64,000 bases of DNA from Vandiemenella viatica (GCA_031002005.1 CM061918.1:46412047-46476046), one strand, 5' to 3'; counted from the stretch's first letter, positions 33,958 through 44,890 are shown. The notes: a model not told the origin generated them from the sequence alone. Program-made: numbers and translations.

Positions 33958-34196
33958 TATTTTTTTTATGGCTTTACTCACTATCGACGTCAAGGTCATT
34001 AGGCTGGAAAGGGCTGAGGGTATGGAACTGGAAGGAGTTCGGCCATCGCCTTTAAAAAGAACAATCCCGTAATTCGTCTGGAGTGATTTCGGAAAACCAT
34101 ATAAAACCGAAATCAGGATAGCTGGACGGAGATTCGAACCCACGTCCTCCTGAATGCTAGGCCAGAGCGCCACCACTCACACACGACGCTTGGTAT
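33958..34196 (-). mobile_element. tRNA-derived SINE, subfamily A, diverged
   Basis: Poly(T) on plus at 33959, then GGCTTTACTCACTATCGACGTCAAGGTCATTAGG (A-type tail), the mutated centre, a B box (GGTTCGAATCTCC on minus) and a degraded head ending near 34196. Confidence 0.82.
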
Positions 34197-35663
34197 GTTA
34201 ATTACTAAACAAAAGGCTACAGTATAGAATCGACTAACATTTGCAGTTAATTACACATTGCTGTCATATTTCAATCTGAAAAGTCTCTTTTGTGTTTGGT
34301 CGTTCCTCTTATCTGCACTGAACATAACAGCCCAATAGTTCTTACTGAAGCACTTGTTGCACGAACACCGTTTAAACATTCAAAAATGCTGCTCTTTTTG
34401 CATCTCTAATTAAATGCATATCGATGATAACTTCTAAAACAACTGAAACAAGTTAAAAGGTCTTTTTTATTATTCAGTTATTTCCGTTTACAATAATTGG
34501 CCGCCGGTTCGCGCTATCGGAAAATTCGTCTCATTTTTTTTTTTGGAATGTATCCATCAGTTAAATACTTGCATCATATTTGTTGTATCAGTGAAACAAT
34601 TCACCCGGTCCACATTCCAGACTATTAAATAGAGCTTTACTGCCCACAGTCCTGAAATACGCATTAAAGCGCTTGGTTACAGATAAATTGGGTCGATGTT
34701 AATTATTTTGCACTGGCTGTTTGTAATTTTCATCCTCCCGTAATGATTATCCAGATTAAAAGTGGTGTTCAGGAACGAATACTGTAAATAATGTTTCGTT
34801 CGTAACTTTATTTCTCATTTTAGGAATGTATATTTATACTGTTACAGCTACAATTTTGTGTCGTATTGTGGCATATTGGTCGCCGAGATCGGCATCCTAT
34901 CAATATTTGTTTGTTCGGTAGATTATACAAAAATTTATCCTGACATTTCCTACCTCTTGTCTTCAGACGGGAGGCATCCGTTACTCCTTCAAATGCTTGA
35001 ATAGATCGATACTAAATTAACTGTTTGCGACTAGCACACTGCATTGTCGTGGTTATTTAAAGACTCCGGCGAGCGGCATGCACAAATTACTCGAAGCTGC
35101 CGTAATGATTCTGAAAATATTCCCCTGCCTTCCAAGAATTTGAACTTCTTTCTCGGACCAATTTTGGACTACTTCTGACCCAGTTATAATTCTGCCCCAG
35201 TTATTATTCCAAGTCTGAGTGCGTGATTTCGCGTCATCCAATTTTAATGTATCACCGTACATTTACTTCCCTATCTTTCTCTCTCTCTCTCTCTCTGATA
35301 AACGGTGTTATTTTTTTTCCCCGGCCTCGAATGTGTAGCGAGCGACGTACTCGTCGATACTAAAAAAACTTGTACTTTGGAACGGGTGGAAGTAAAAAAC
35401 TAATGTATTTATTTCGCCTAAACTGCTTATTCAAATAATAAACTTGTAAAATATTTTTTATTTCGATTAATACCATATTTCTGCGGTCAACGGTATGCAC
35501 TGATAGCTTTTGTTTCGATGCGATACCGAAATTCTGTAAAATAAAAAAGATCTGCTACTTCAATTTTTCTATCACAGACGCTATCAATTCAATATTTTCT
35601 CTGTAAGCCTTCCAGCAGACGATATGTTTACCATGGGGAGGTTATATTCGAGGTGACGGGGTA
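34197..35663. other. Unassigned region
   Basis: No gene or transposon recognised. Contains a (CT)n microsatellite at 35278-35296. Confidence 0.5.
35278..35296. repeat. (CT)n microsatellite
   Basis: About nine CT units. Confidence 0.9.
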
Positions 35664-35762
35664 GTTTCCTGTTTTCGGTTTTCCATGGTTTTCTGAAGGC
35701 AATGTCGGAGTGGTTGCTTCAAAATGCAGTGACAAAAATCCTTCCCGTTCCTTATATCCTTA
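35664..35762 (+). mobile_element. SINE fragment (central block)
   Basis: GGTTTTCCATGGTTTTCTGAAGGCAATGTCGGAGTGGTTGCTTCAAAATGCAGTGACAAAAATCCTTCCCGTTCCTT is a degenerate central block. Head and tail are missing. Confidence 0.7.
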
Positions 35763-35764
35763 CG

Positions 35765-36060
35765 GTTTTTTGCTGTCATCAGTCTCTTGACTGGTTTGAT
35801 TTACACCTCCATCCCTTCCTATCTAGCGCAAACCACTTTATCTCAACATACCCATTACAACCCACACCTTTAATTATCTGCTTAACATATTCTAATCTTT
35901 GCTTACATCTGTAGTTCTTTTCATCAACTTTTCCCTCCACTAACAAATTAACCAATCCCGCATGTCTTAAAATATGACTCACCATCCTGTCTCTTCTTTC
36001 TGTAACACTCTTCCACAACTTCATTTCTCACTCGTCATCTCCAAAACAAGTTCATTTCGT
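35765..36060 (-). pseudogene. Non-LTR retrotransposon C-terminus (family X, copy 2)
   Basis: An 81-codon minus frame reads MKLWKSVTERRDRMVSHILR, then EGKVDEKNYRCKQRLEYVKQ, then YVEIKWFALDRKGWR and SNQSRD before the stop. This is the typical end of insect LINEs of the group seen at 12395 and 44215. The frame is open, but the RT upstream is missing, so it is a 5'-truncated dead copy. Confidence 0.8.
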
Positions 36061-36739
36061 AATTCCCCTTACGTTAGGTTATCTGAAAATGGCCCCTTAT
36101 ACCACACACCAGCCCACATCCTGAGAATCAGCTGGGAGTAAAGAAACGTGAAGAAAGATGTTAGTTATATTGAACAAACTGTTACAGACAAACTTTGAAA
36201 TTTAATTAGAGATTTTAGTTTTCATCTGTTCGCATAGACGTCAGGAATCACCAATATAAACATTGCTTCCAGAGAAGCTACGCAACAGAGCGTCTGTCGG
36301 TTATGAAACATAAAATATTTCGAATTCCTGGCAGTTTCGAGGAGTGGTAAATGCAAATGAAGAGCACGAACATGTTTAGAACATGTGTGTACAACGTAAA
36401 TTTAAAAATAGAGAACAATGTCGAAGGAAGACGAGAAACCATAGCTGCTCCTGATTTCTTTCACCCATTTCTTTGATTGTTTTTTTTCTGAATTACCTGC
36501 TCGATCTTAAATTTTTCGTGAACGAAGTGGAGAGCTCAACTTATTTATATTTATTTGTATACATGTGATTTGTCTGTACCTTCAAAAAAAAATTCCTTTG
36601 AAGATTTAAGTTCCAAGGCTAGCGGATGAAAAACGTCTATTAATCAAAATTTTTGTCTGTTCCAACGGTTATGACATCTGAAAAATAGGGGATTTTTTTA
36701 GGAGTCTATTGTATCTACATATTTTGTTTGTAAGATCAT
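36061..36739. other. Unassigned stretch
   Basis: No gene or named repeat visible. Confidence 0.5.
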
Positions 36740-36974
36740 TAGGTTTTTTACGCCTCGTCAACGGCTAAGGTCATTAGAGGCGGGATGGGACTGGGGACAA
36801 GGAACGGGAAGCAATTCAGCCATGGCCTTTTTGAAGGAAGCATCGCGGCATTCGCCTGGAGTGATTGGGGGAAACCATGGAAAACCCAAATCTGGATGCC
36901 CGGATGGGGATTAGAACCCGCGTCCTCCCGAATGCGAGGCCAGAACGTTAACCGTTCACCCAACACTCTCGATG
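36740..36974 (-). mobile_element. tRNA-derived SINE, subfamily A, well preserved
   Basis: Plus reads TTTTTTACGCCTCGTCAACGGCTAAGGTCATTAGAGGCGGGATGGGACTGGGGACAAGGAACGGGAAG, then the complemented centre and head. The B box is changed (GATTAGAACCC on plus). The head reaches about 36974. Confidence 0.92.
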
Positions 36975-37269
36975 AGCATTAGTTATAAGAGTTAGAAAAC
37001 ATCTGGCAATCCGTTCTGCTTATGATAAAATTTCAAAATTCTCTGTAGCAACAAGTTGTGGAATCAACGTTCATACCTCCTACAACCTACATTATCTGAG
37101 TCATTACACGCATAATATTAATTTGTTTCCTCATGCGAAAATTACTAGTAGATCCCATTGATAACAGCCGATGGCATGAACTAATTTCGATTACCGCCTG
37201 TCTGGTAGGATAACACTTGACTCTGTACCACTTAATGTAACACTGGGACGCCTAACCAGCGCCTACGTG

Positions 37270-37720
37270 TGTCGTTGTACCGCAGAGTAGCCTGAAGTGC
37301 CCCTGCCTCTATCTGCCGGCTGATATGGGTGCGCGGTTCTGTTTTGCTGGATGCACAGTGTGTACTCCGCTCTTTTATCATAAACAATGGCCGCCCGCGG
37401 AATGCAGAGAGCTTTAACGAGCGATGGCCGCGGAAATTGGGAACGCGGTTGAGTGGGCGAGGGAAAACGGGAGATAAACACTGGCAGAGAGGGAGAGATT
37501 AAAGGAAAACGGAGATGGAAAGAGAGGCAGACAGAGGATCGCCAACAGCGAAGCTGCAAAGAGATATCTGGATTGAAAAGCTCACAGCATGGACACGGGC
37601 ATGCAAAAGGGCATACACTCCGCAACGCTGCCAGGAGATGGCAGAAAAAAAGCGCTCTTTGTTCTGTTCCAATCATTTCGCTTACGGATCGATAGAAATT
37701 CTATCAGGGTAATTAGCGAG
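37270..37720. other. CpG-rich patch with a THAP-like exon candidate
   Basis: GC-rich, CpG-rich (CAATGGCCGCCCGCGGAATGC, GATGGCCGCGG). In the plus frame 37515-37712 the end reads LQRDIWIEKLTAW and LFCSNHF, reminiscent of the second half of a THAP domain (conserved W, then C-x2-H). A donor-like GGGTAATT follows at 37708. The first Cys pair is not upstream in frame, so it could be an exon, a relic or chance. The 137-codon minus frame has no features. Confidence 0.25.
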
Positions 37721-38004
37721 CTTTCCTTTGTCCATTTGCGTGTTTAACCAGGTAACAGGTTTCCTTGTATCAATGGAAACGACTCTTTATGCCCTTCAGT
37801 GTGGCTGCCAATGTTAAAGCGCCAGTACACTGGACCGAAAAGGCACAACGAACCCGGATTCAAATTCTGCGTTATGCTTACTACCTGACGTAATTGCGGT
37901 TTTTACATGGTTTCCCTCACTCACCTAAATGAATTCCAAGACAGTACCCAACTTCCACTTCATAAACTACAAGTTTCACAACCTTCTCCAATACTTTTCA
38001 ACAT

Positions 38005-38965
38005 TTACAGCGTAGATTTGCCATCCACCGCTGCTAGGAACTTTTATTCGTCGATGGCATAGTTCTGAGAGCAAAACATCTGAAGAAATTCTCTTGGGTG
38101 ACCTTCAAAAACTGAAAGAATATTTCAACACTTGGCTCCTGAAACTGAATATAAATAAGACAGACGTCAGCTCTTTCACCCAAATAATAGACAAGCCCAC
38201 TATAGACATCAAAAAATTCAGAAACCAGTTCCCGGTCCATAGTATTTAGGCGTGGTTTTGGACCGGTTACTGGCATAGAAAGAACACATCCAAAAAGTCA
38301 AAGCCCACAGTAACATTCTTCATAAACTTTCAGGAACTGGTTGCAAGATTACATGCAGCAGATCTCAGAAAATCAGCACTTGTCTTAGTATACCCAGCTT
38401 CTGAATGTTGCAGCCCAGTATGATTAAATAACAGTCACACATAACAAGATCGACACTCAGCTAAACAAAAAAATGAGAATAATATCTGGACCTGTAAAAC
38501 TTACACCTACAGAATCGCTACCTGTATTTTCTGACATCCCCCACCAAATCTGTGAAGACAAGTGGCATTAATAAAGGAATGGGAGAAACATTTAAGAAAC
38601 CCATAACTTCAAATACGTCAGGACTGCAAACGTCCAACTCAAAACACATTACAATCAAGTTATTCAATATGGAAGTTTCGTGGTACAACATAAACGAATG
38701 ATGGCGGATTGAGTGGAGCAGTTCATATCCTGACACTAGCACTAATCCAATACGCCGTAGGAAAGCCTGCTGGATTCAGCGTACCCTTGTAAAACCTGGA
38801 CGCTACTGAACCACGTGAGAACAGACAACGGTAGTTGCAACCATTTGGGGAATAATAGAGAATTGTTAATGTGGAAACCAGCAGCAAACCATTCACTACA
38901 TCGCCATTGAATGCAGTCTTAGGAGATTCACAGGAACGATCCAGCAGCTTCGTGAAACAATTTCA
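38005..38965 (+). pseudogene. Jockey-like non-LTR retrotransposon, RT end to C-terminus, decayed
   Basis: Plus-strand frames, joined by eye, give FVDGIVLRAKH (decayed YADD region), YLGVVLDR-like text near 38245, NKIDTQLNKKMRIISGPVKLTPTESLPVFSDIPH near 38450-38545 (split over frames), and a late segment with RRKACWIQRTLVKPG and NHFTTSPLNAV. The pattern 'KxDxQLNxxMRxISGxxKSTPxxWLPVLSNIxPPxLRR' is highly typical of a widespread jockey-like family in arthropods. There are many stops. A SINE (39025) landed just downstream. Confidence 0.72.
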
Positions 38966-39024
38966 GAGGCAAGTTAATGGCTGCTAACGAGATGGCGAAC
39001 GAATGGAGCAGTTTGTTACCCCAA

Positions 39025-39235
39025 CGTTCTGGCCTCGCATTCGGGAGGACGGCGGTTCGAATCCCCGTCCGGGCATCCAGATTAGGGTTTTCCATGGTTT
39101 CCCTAATCACTCCAGGCAAATGCCAGGATGCTTCCTTCAAAAAGGCCATGGCCAAATTCCTTCCCATTCCTTGCCCCCCATCCTTTCCCGTGTCTAAAGA
39201 CCTCGTTGTTGAGAGACGTAAAACAGTTAAAAAAA
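39025..39235 (+). mobile_element. SINE, subfamily B, 5'-truncated, perfect target duplication
   Basis: Starts CGTTCTGGCCTCGCATTCGGG, so the A-box head is absent. B box GGTTCGAATCC is intact. It ends GAGAGACGTAAAACAGTTAAAAAA. TTGTTACCCCAA flanks it at 39013-39024 and 39236-39247, a perfect 12-bp duplication. Confidence 0.95.
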
Positions 39236-39299
39236 TTGTTACCCCAAAAAGGATCGTACCACGGCTCTTTGCAACCAACCCTCCTGTCGTTGATCGCAC

Positions 39300-39934
39300 A
39301 TTTGATCATTGTAGCTGTATTTTACCCACACATATCTAAGTGATTTTCTTCTTTTTCTCCTGTCTCATTATGTCGGCAGGTACTTTTCCTCGGGAAATTT
39401 AAACTGTGGGTGGTTTCTCCTAGCCTTCGGCACTAATGGGAGTGTATTTACGTGTTTATTGTTTTGAACGAGTGACTGTGATGTGTGTATGTTCAATGTA
39501 AAGTGTTATGAGTGGATGAAAGATGAAGGACGGGAGAGAGTGAAACCACGGTGCCGGAAAATTCAGGCCTACACTTCCGAAGGAACCCGCTGAGGTGTAA
39601 GATACTGTAAATGAACCAAAAATGTGACAGTGGAGTGTGATACTACAAGGGACTGATAGAGTGTTCTCAAGCTTCGTCTCGCACCGACGTTTCCGTGAGC
39701 TGATATTCTGTACTCCGTCATCGCAGATCTATCGTCATGCACAGAGAGGCGTGTTTACAGTCGGACGAAAATGTCTGCAGGTCCTGTGCCGTCGCATCTC
39801 TGTTCCGACAGAGAACCCTTCCGATATTCATCGCGGAGCTGCATTGATCGACGGAGCCGATACCGCAAACACAACGCAGGCGTGTCATGGTGAACTCTCC
39901 GAAACCAGTGCACTGCAGCTAGTGTCGAAATACT
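39300..39934. other. Unassigned stretch before the hAT cluster
   Basis: A 125-codon plus frame starts at 39637 and runs into the MITE at 39943. The part before the MITE (about 100 codons) has near-balanced base use and no recognised domain. It might be a host exon or a LINE 3' region; undecided. Confidence 0.35.
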
Positions 39935-39942
39935 CTGTAGAC

Positions 39943-40278
39943 CAGTGGTGGCCAACCCAAATGATCTTGGGGGCCATTTTGAAAATGCTTCATAACTCCG
40001 CGGGCAGCCTATAAAATTATATATCCCCATATTAGATACACACATTTTTTGGAGTGAAAAATAAACCATGATGAGTTATTACTATTGTGTTTACTATTAT
40101 TCTTACATAAAAACATAGATAGTATAATAGTGACAGTTAACGCACGTTGTAAAGAAATACATAACACTAAAAATGAAATGTAAAAAATATTTTGTATAAG
40201 TGTGATCTATCTTGCAGGCCAGAAAAATGTTCAAGGCAGGCCACATGCGGCCCGCGGGTGGCGGGTTGGCCACCCCTG
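39943..40278. mobile_element. hAT-type MITE with 8-bp target duplication
   Basis: Ends CAGTGGTGGCCAACCC and GGGTTGGCCACCCCTG are 16-bp inverted repeats with one mismatch. CTGTAGAC flanks both sides (39935-39942 and 40279-40286). The 336-bp interior is AT-rich and non-coding. Near the right end is ATGCGGCCCGCGGGTGGCG, a GC-rich subterminal part. Confidence 0.93.
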
Positions 40279-40889
40279 CTGTAGACAGTCCTAATTAACC
40301 ATACTTCAGCAGTTAACAAACGTTCACTCAGTTTACATTATTTATTTATATTACCCGGCATTGCCAGACGTTTTTATAATCAAATCCGTGTGGCAGAGGG
40401 AAAGAAACAATCTACCTTAATACTAGTGATGTGCCGGATATCCCTATCCGTATCCGCGGATATCCGAGGGGAATAAAAGATCTGTATCCGTATCCGTTAC
40501 TTTTTTTAGCGGATCTTTAACGGATCTTTTGTAAAGAATTTCATCAAGCACTTATATAAAATTTTAAAGATAGCCAGCAATGAAATACTATTAACTTCAA
40601 TTCCAATTACTTTGTATTTGCTAAAATCTCATATCTGCCACATTTATATTGCAAAAATTAATTATTTAAACAGTTATTTTACTAGGTTACCAAAGGTAAC
40701 TGGTAACTTACCACTGTAGTAAGTTTTAATGTATTCTTTTAACTATCTTTATAATGAGATCAGAGATCTAATCTTTGTGATTTGCTAGCTGAAATTGTTA
40801 TTAAGGTACTGTTAAAGAGTTTACATCAGATAATACAATCACTTTTATAGAAACTTTAAAAAAATAAATGTTATATTTAAAATTAAGTT

Positions 40890-41960
40890 TGGTAAATTGT
40901 TCTTCAAAAAGAGTAACTTGAAAGCTTTGAAAGTAATTTACGATGAGGCCGTAAATAATTCCAACTGCACTGAAAAACTGCTAACAGCTTTTTTAACAAC
41001 TTGATGCAGCAGATGTGCTGTACACCCAATATTATCTACGTCAAATAAAGTGGAGGCACGCTTCATGTTGGATCCCCCATTTCTTACCATAAAGTGTACA
41101 TTCTGTTTGGGATTACCTATTCTTCAAATTTTGCTGAAATCTCCCCTTTCAAAGCGATATTTTTCCTAGAAAATATTTTGTAATGTTAAGGATAACAATG
41201 AAACACCTGACCAAAAAGCCTACCAGATATATGATGTGAAGGAAACTTTCTCAAAATCCTTCAACACGTTCTTTATTTTCGATCGTAAAGTTCGCTGCAA
41301 ATAAATTACGTAAAATTATTTCCTTTCCTTTTAGAACATAATTTGCAACAACATAATCCATTAATCGTCGGAACCCAAAATCTTCTACTTGTTGAAAAGG
41401 TAATCAGGGCCGGCGTTAGGAGGCGGTAAGCGGGTCAAATTTACCCGGGCCCGCCGGCTGATGGGGGCCCCGATAACCGACTGCAGGGGCCCCCAGGCCT
41501 GGAAGCAAGAATCCGCCCATTGTCGCCCGGCTAGTTTGTAGAGCTAAAAAAAATGGGTCGCCCATTTTACCCCGGGCCCGAAATTCCTAGCGCCGGCCAT
41601 GAAGGTAATCGAGATAAAGCAATCATTTCTGCAATTAAATAGTTAATTTTTATTTTGCACTGTTCCACATTTTAACTTTTTCTATGTATTCGTTAAAAAT
41701 CTTTTCTAAATTCTCCCTTTACCGTTTTTAAAAGATGTTTCCTGCTGAATGTTTTTGACGGCAATTTTCTTAGCATAGATTTCTTTTAAGAATAACTCAT
41801 ATTCTTGTGGGTGTTTCATCTGAAGGTGATTTTTAACGAAGTTGTTTCTTTATGTCAATACATTCCTTCACATATTTTGTATTTAGCAGATTCGTCATTT
41901 ACTATCGTAAAATATTTCCGTATTACACTACTATACTTTTTTGTAGAAATTATTTTAATT
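40890..41960 (-). pseudogene. hAT transposase, decayed (BED finger and core piece)
   Basis: hAT transposases bind DNA through an N-terminal BED zinc finger and cut through an RNase H-like core. Near 41960-41770 the minus strand gives KYFTIVNDESAKYKICE and, after a frameshift, KNHLQMKHPQEYELFLKEI. This has the BED layout with Cys-Lys-x-Cys degraded to Tyr-Lys-Ile-Cys and the His-x5-His-type pair kept. At 41110-40970 a second piece reads NVHFMVRNGGSNMKRASTLF then NIGCTAHLLHQVVKKAV, equal to the hAT 'DGAxNMxxA...CxxHxLxLxVKxAL' region. The nested MITE and several indels separate them. The C-terminal dimerisation domain is absent. Confidence 0.78.
41405..41601 (+). mobile_element. GC-rich hAT-type MITE, copy 2 (complete, nested)
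   Basis: Ends CAGGGCCGGCGTTAGG and CCTAGCGCCGGCCATG form inverted repeats; AAGGTAAT flanks it on both sides (41397-41404, 41602-41609). The 197-bp body is strongly GC-rich and matches 16515-16699. It lies inside the older hAT element. Confidence 0.93.
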
Positions 41961-42361
41961 TTAATTTAATTTACACAAGCGTGTATAATCTTTGCTATCC
42001 TATGTCATCTTAAAATATAAACATAAACACACAAAGTGCAAGGTCAAAACACGTAGCTTATGCTGGATGTTCGTTGATAATAGATCGTAGCTGACGACTT
42101 TTTCACTGTCGGTCCAAGTTGAGAAAGTTGAGATCCGTATCCGTATTCGCGGATCTAGACACTAATGATCCGTATCTGTATCCGTATCCGCGGATATACA
42201 TTTTTAACGATCCGGCACATCACTACTTAATACCCATGTGGAGGGGAGGGGTTATATACTGAAACCATAATTCTAGTGTAAGAATGAAATATTAAAACCA
42301 CTGGGCTTAAGGTATTCATTTGTAATTTGTGTTAACATTAAATGCCTTTTTACATTGCTCC

Positions 42362-42676
42362 ACCGAGCGTTGTGGGTGAGTGGTTAACGCTCTGGCCTCA
42401 CATTCGGGAGGACGCCGGTTCGAATCCTCGTCCGGGCGTCCAGATTTGGATTTTCCATGGTTTTCCCAAATCACTACAGGCGAATGCCGGGATGCTTTCT
42501 TCTAAATGGAATGTCCGAATTCCTTCCCGTTCCTTGTCCCCAGTCCCATCCCGCCTCGAATGATCTAGACGCCGACGAGGCGTAAAGCCATAAGTAAAAA
42601 AAACCAAAAAAAAACAACAACAAAAAACAACAACAAAAAAACAACAACAAAAAAACAAAAAACACACACACACATT
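42362..42676 (+). mobile_element. tRNA-derived SINE, subfamily A, with long (CAA)n-type tail
   Basis: Complete: head ACCGAGCGTTGTGGGTGAGTGG, B box GGTTCGAATCC, centre, tail CGCCGACGAGGCGTAAAGCCATAAGT, then about 80 bases of A-rich sequence with CAA and CA units to 42676. Confidence 0.93.
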
Positions 42677-42882
42677 GCCCTAACAATACAATGAGTAAGG
42701 TATTCTACGTATTGTACAAGGTAGTTGCATTGATACTGCTGTTGTATGGAAGCGAAAATTGGATACAGACAATAACTTAGTTACGTATGGAAGCAACTGG
42801 TTGTATTTTGAAAGTATTGTCATAAATTATAGGAACAGTTGGATTGAATATGCGGAGCCATTGCCTAAATCCAATGGAGAAG

Positions 42883-43025
42883 AACAACCCGCCAATGTGG
42901 TTCAGTGCGTTGAGGTGCCGCGTATAAGATCCGGGAGGTACAGTGGGACCGGGCACAGCCCCGGCTACCGAGTACTGACGTCCTGGCTGGGGTTTTTAGG
43001 AGGTTTTCCGCACACAGCAAGACGA
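42883..43025 (+). mobile_element. Candidate fragment of another tRNA-derived SINE
   Basis: CCAATGTGGTTCAGTGCGTTGAGGTGCCGCG is A-box-like; GGGTTTTTAGGAGGTTTTCC follows about 90 bases later, a phrase like the body of a different insect SINE. The B box is not clear. Weak. Confidence 0.3.
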
Positions 43026-43371
43026 TTGCCTCATAAACAACACATTTCACAAACAAGAAAAATGTTTACTACACACAGAACATAGTTACGCGTTTCACAG
43101 ACAGATGGCAATACGTCCCACATTAGTACTTAGTTCGTCCTGACAGCAGGTATAAAATGCTTGGCGTCAGCAAGGGCATGCGACCGTAAAACCAAAGCAC
43201 CATATTTGTCCATGCCAGTGATGCGCAAAATTCATCAAATGAATCCGGCGACTAATGTTGAGAAAAGGTGATGAAGAAAAAGAACCAGCCAAGATGATGG
43301 CGGAGACAGAGATATGAAACGAATTGTGAATGGAAAGAAACTAATTCTCTTATTTTGTTTTAATTAGTAGT
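43026..43371. other. Unassigned stretch
   Basis: No gene or named repeat visible. Confidence 0.45.
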
Positions 43372-43572
43372 GTTTACTTTAACAGCTGTCGCCTTCGAAG
43401 TCATTAGAAACTCAAAGTTTAATCTGCTATGAAGAAAAGCTCATACGGCATACTGAAGAATCATACAGACATTCGCCTGAAGTGATTTATGAAATCCATA
43501 AAAAACAAAATTTGGATTTCCGCGCTAGGATTCGAACCCGCATCTTCCGGAATGCAGTGCTCGAGCGATAAC
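43372..43572 (-). mobile_element. SINE, degenerate
   Basis: GCTGTCGCCTTCGAAGTCATTAGAAACTC (A-type tail), CATTCGCCTGAAGTGATTTATGAAATCCATAAAAAACAAAATTTGGAT (centre) and GGATTCGAACCCGCATCTTCCGGAATGC (T-arm and anticodon arm) on plus. The part equivalent to GGCCATGGCCTTTTGAAGGAAGCATCCC is largely gone. Confidence 0.78.
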
Positions 43573-43989
43573 CAAGACCTATACAGAGAAACCGAGGTTC
43601 CTTAATGAAACTAATGACCAATCCTAGATTATAAATTTCTTTTCGCAAATGAAGAAAAGTTCTGTAATTTATTAACCAGCATACAGCTGATATGTCTTCC
43701 AGAAGTTTTGTATATCCTTAGAAATTTTGAATACAAGGAGACACCTTCCAACAAGGTGTTATTGCGAATCAAGCAAGGCTTGTTTGGCTCGGTTCAGTGA
43801 GGGTAAACTATGCATTGCGTATACTGTAATCCCTGAATTTTGGGGGATGGGGTGGGAGGAAGAGGATCTCTTAGGGAGATTTGATCCCTGCGACAATTGT
43901 GTTGCAAATCGGTCAGGACAGTCATGGCCGGTTATTTTATTTTTGGTATGTGCAAGGATCCATTATCTTTATTGGGACATCTGACCCCA
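43573..43989. other. Unassigned stretch
   Basis: The 85-codon frame at 43727-43984 has no domain. No gene. Confidence 0.45.
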
Positions 43990-44105
43990 TAATATACCAT
44001 CCTGATTTAGATTTTCCATGGTTTCGTGAAATCATTCCGGGTGAATGCTGGGATGGATCCTTCAAAACGCCATGGGTGAACTCCTTCCCGTTCCTATACC
44101 CCATC
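43990..44105 (+). mobile_element. SINE fragment (central block and part of tail)
   Basis: CCATCCTGATTTAGATTTTCCATGGTTTCGTGAAATCATTCCGGGTGAATGCTGGGATGGATCCTTCAAAACGCCATGGG then CTCCTTCCCGTTCCTATACCCC. Head absent, tail lost. Confidence 0.8.
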
Positions 44106-44305
44106 CACTTCTGGAGAGGCATTTGATGCCTATAGCACCCTATGGTGCCTTGGGCATGTCTAAGACATCAAGAACCTCCATTTTTTTTTTTAAAAATTTG
44201 ATAATATTTGAAGATAGTTTGGAGAAGTTTTGCTGTATCTGTCTTTTGGTTTGATGCAGTCCTCCATCTCTTCCTAGCTTTAGAAAATGTCTTCGATTCA
44301 ACATA

Positions 44306-44890
44306 CAGGGTGTTACAAAAAGGTACGGCCAAACTTTCAGGAAACATTCCTCACACACAAACAAAGAAAATATGTTATGTGGACATGTGTCCGGAAACGC
44401 TTACTTTCCATGTTAGAGTTCATTTTAGTTGGTAGAGGCGGACCAATTCCATGGCCCCCACTCTCTCCTGACCTCAACCCTCTTGACTTCCATTTATGGG
44501 GGCATTTGAAAGCCCTTGTCTACGCAACCCCGGAACCAAATGTAGAGACTCTTCGTGCTCGTATTGTGGACGGCTGTGATACAATACGCCATTCTCCAGG
44601 GCTGCATCAGCGCATCAGGGATTCCATGCGACGGAGGGTGGATGCATGTATCCTTGCTAACGGAGGACATTTTGAACATTTCCTGTAACAAAGTGTTTGA
44701 AGTCACGCTGGTACGTTCTGTTGCTGTGTGTTTCCATTCCATGTTTAATGTGATTTGAAGAGAAGTAATAAAATGAGCTCTAATATGGAAAGTAAGCGTT
44801 TCCGGACACATGTCCACATAACAAATTTTCTTTGTTTGTGTGTGAGGAATGTTTCCTGAAAGTTTGGCCGTACCTTTTTGTAACACCCTG
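44306..44890 (+). mobile_element. Long-TIR mariner-type element (copy 2, longest core)
   Basis: Ends CAGGGTGTTACAAAAAGGTA and complement, TA on both sides, inverted repeats of about 120 bp. The core has about 345 bp on plus with the last third of a transposase gene. Lacking the first two thirds, it is non-autonomous. It sits inside a LINE end. Confidence 0.92.
44420..44688 (+). pseudogene. Mariner-type transposase C-terminus
   Basis: The frame includes PWPPLSPDLNPLDFHLWGHL, containing the third catalytic aspartate of the D..D..D triad (codon at 44470-44472), then a helix-rich end, DACILANGGHFEHFL, and stop at 44688. The motif W-P-x-x-SPDLNP-x-DFxLWG is diagnostic of this transposase branch. 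The start of the 133-codon open frame is TIR sequence read by chance and not part of the protein. Copies 1 and 3 keep only the last 40-50 codons. Confidence 0.88.

Larger units (their letters stand above)
40424..42225 (-). mobile_element. hAT DNA transposon with BED-finger transposase remnant
   Basis: Inverted ends TAGTGATGTGCCGGAT and ATCCGGCACATCACTA are flanked by CTTAATAC on both sides (40416-40423, 42226-42233), the 8-bp duplication typical of hAT. Both subterminal regions are rich in TATCCGTATCCGCGGATA-type repeats. The 1802-bp body carries a decayed transposase on minus and a nested GC-rich MITE at 41405-41601. Confidence 0.92.

Noticed and set aside
37263..37676. 137-codon minus frame
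   Set aside because: Low-complexity Ser/Pro/Arg/Cys text opposite a purine-rich strand, no domain, no initiation context.
39755..40069. 104-codon minus frame
   Set aside because: It crosses the left end and target duplication of the MITE at 39943, so it cannot be an old coding unit.
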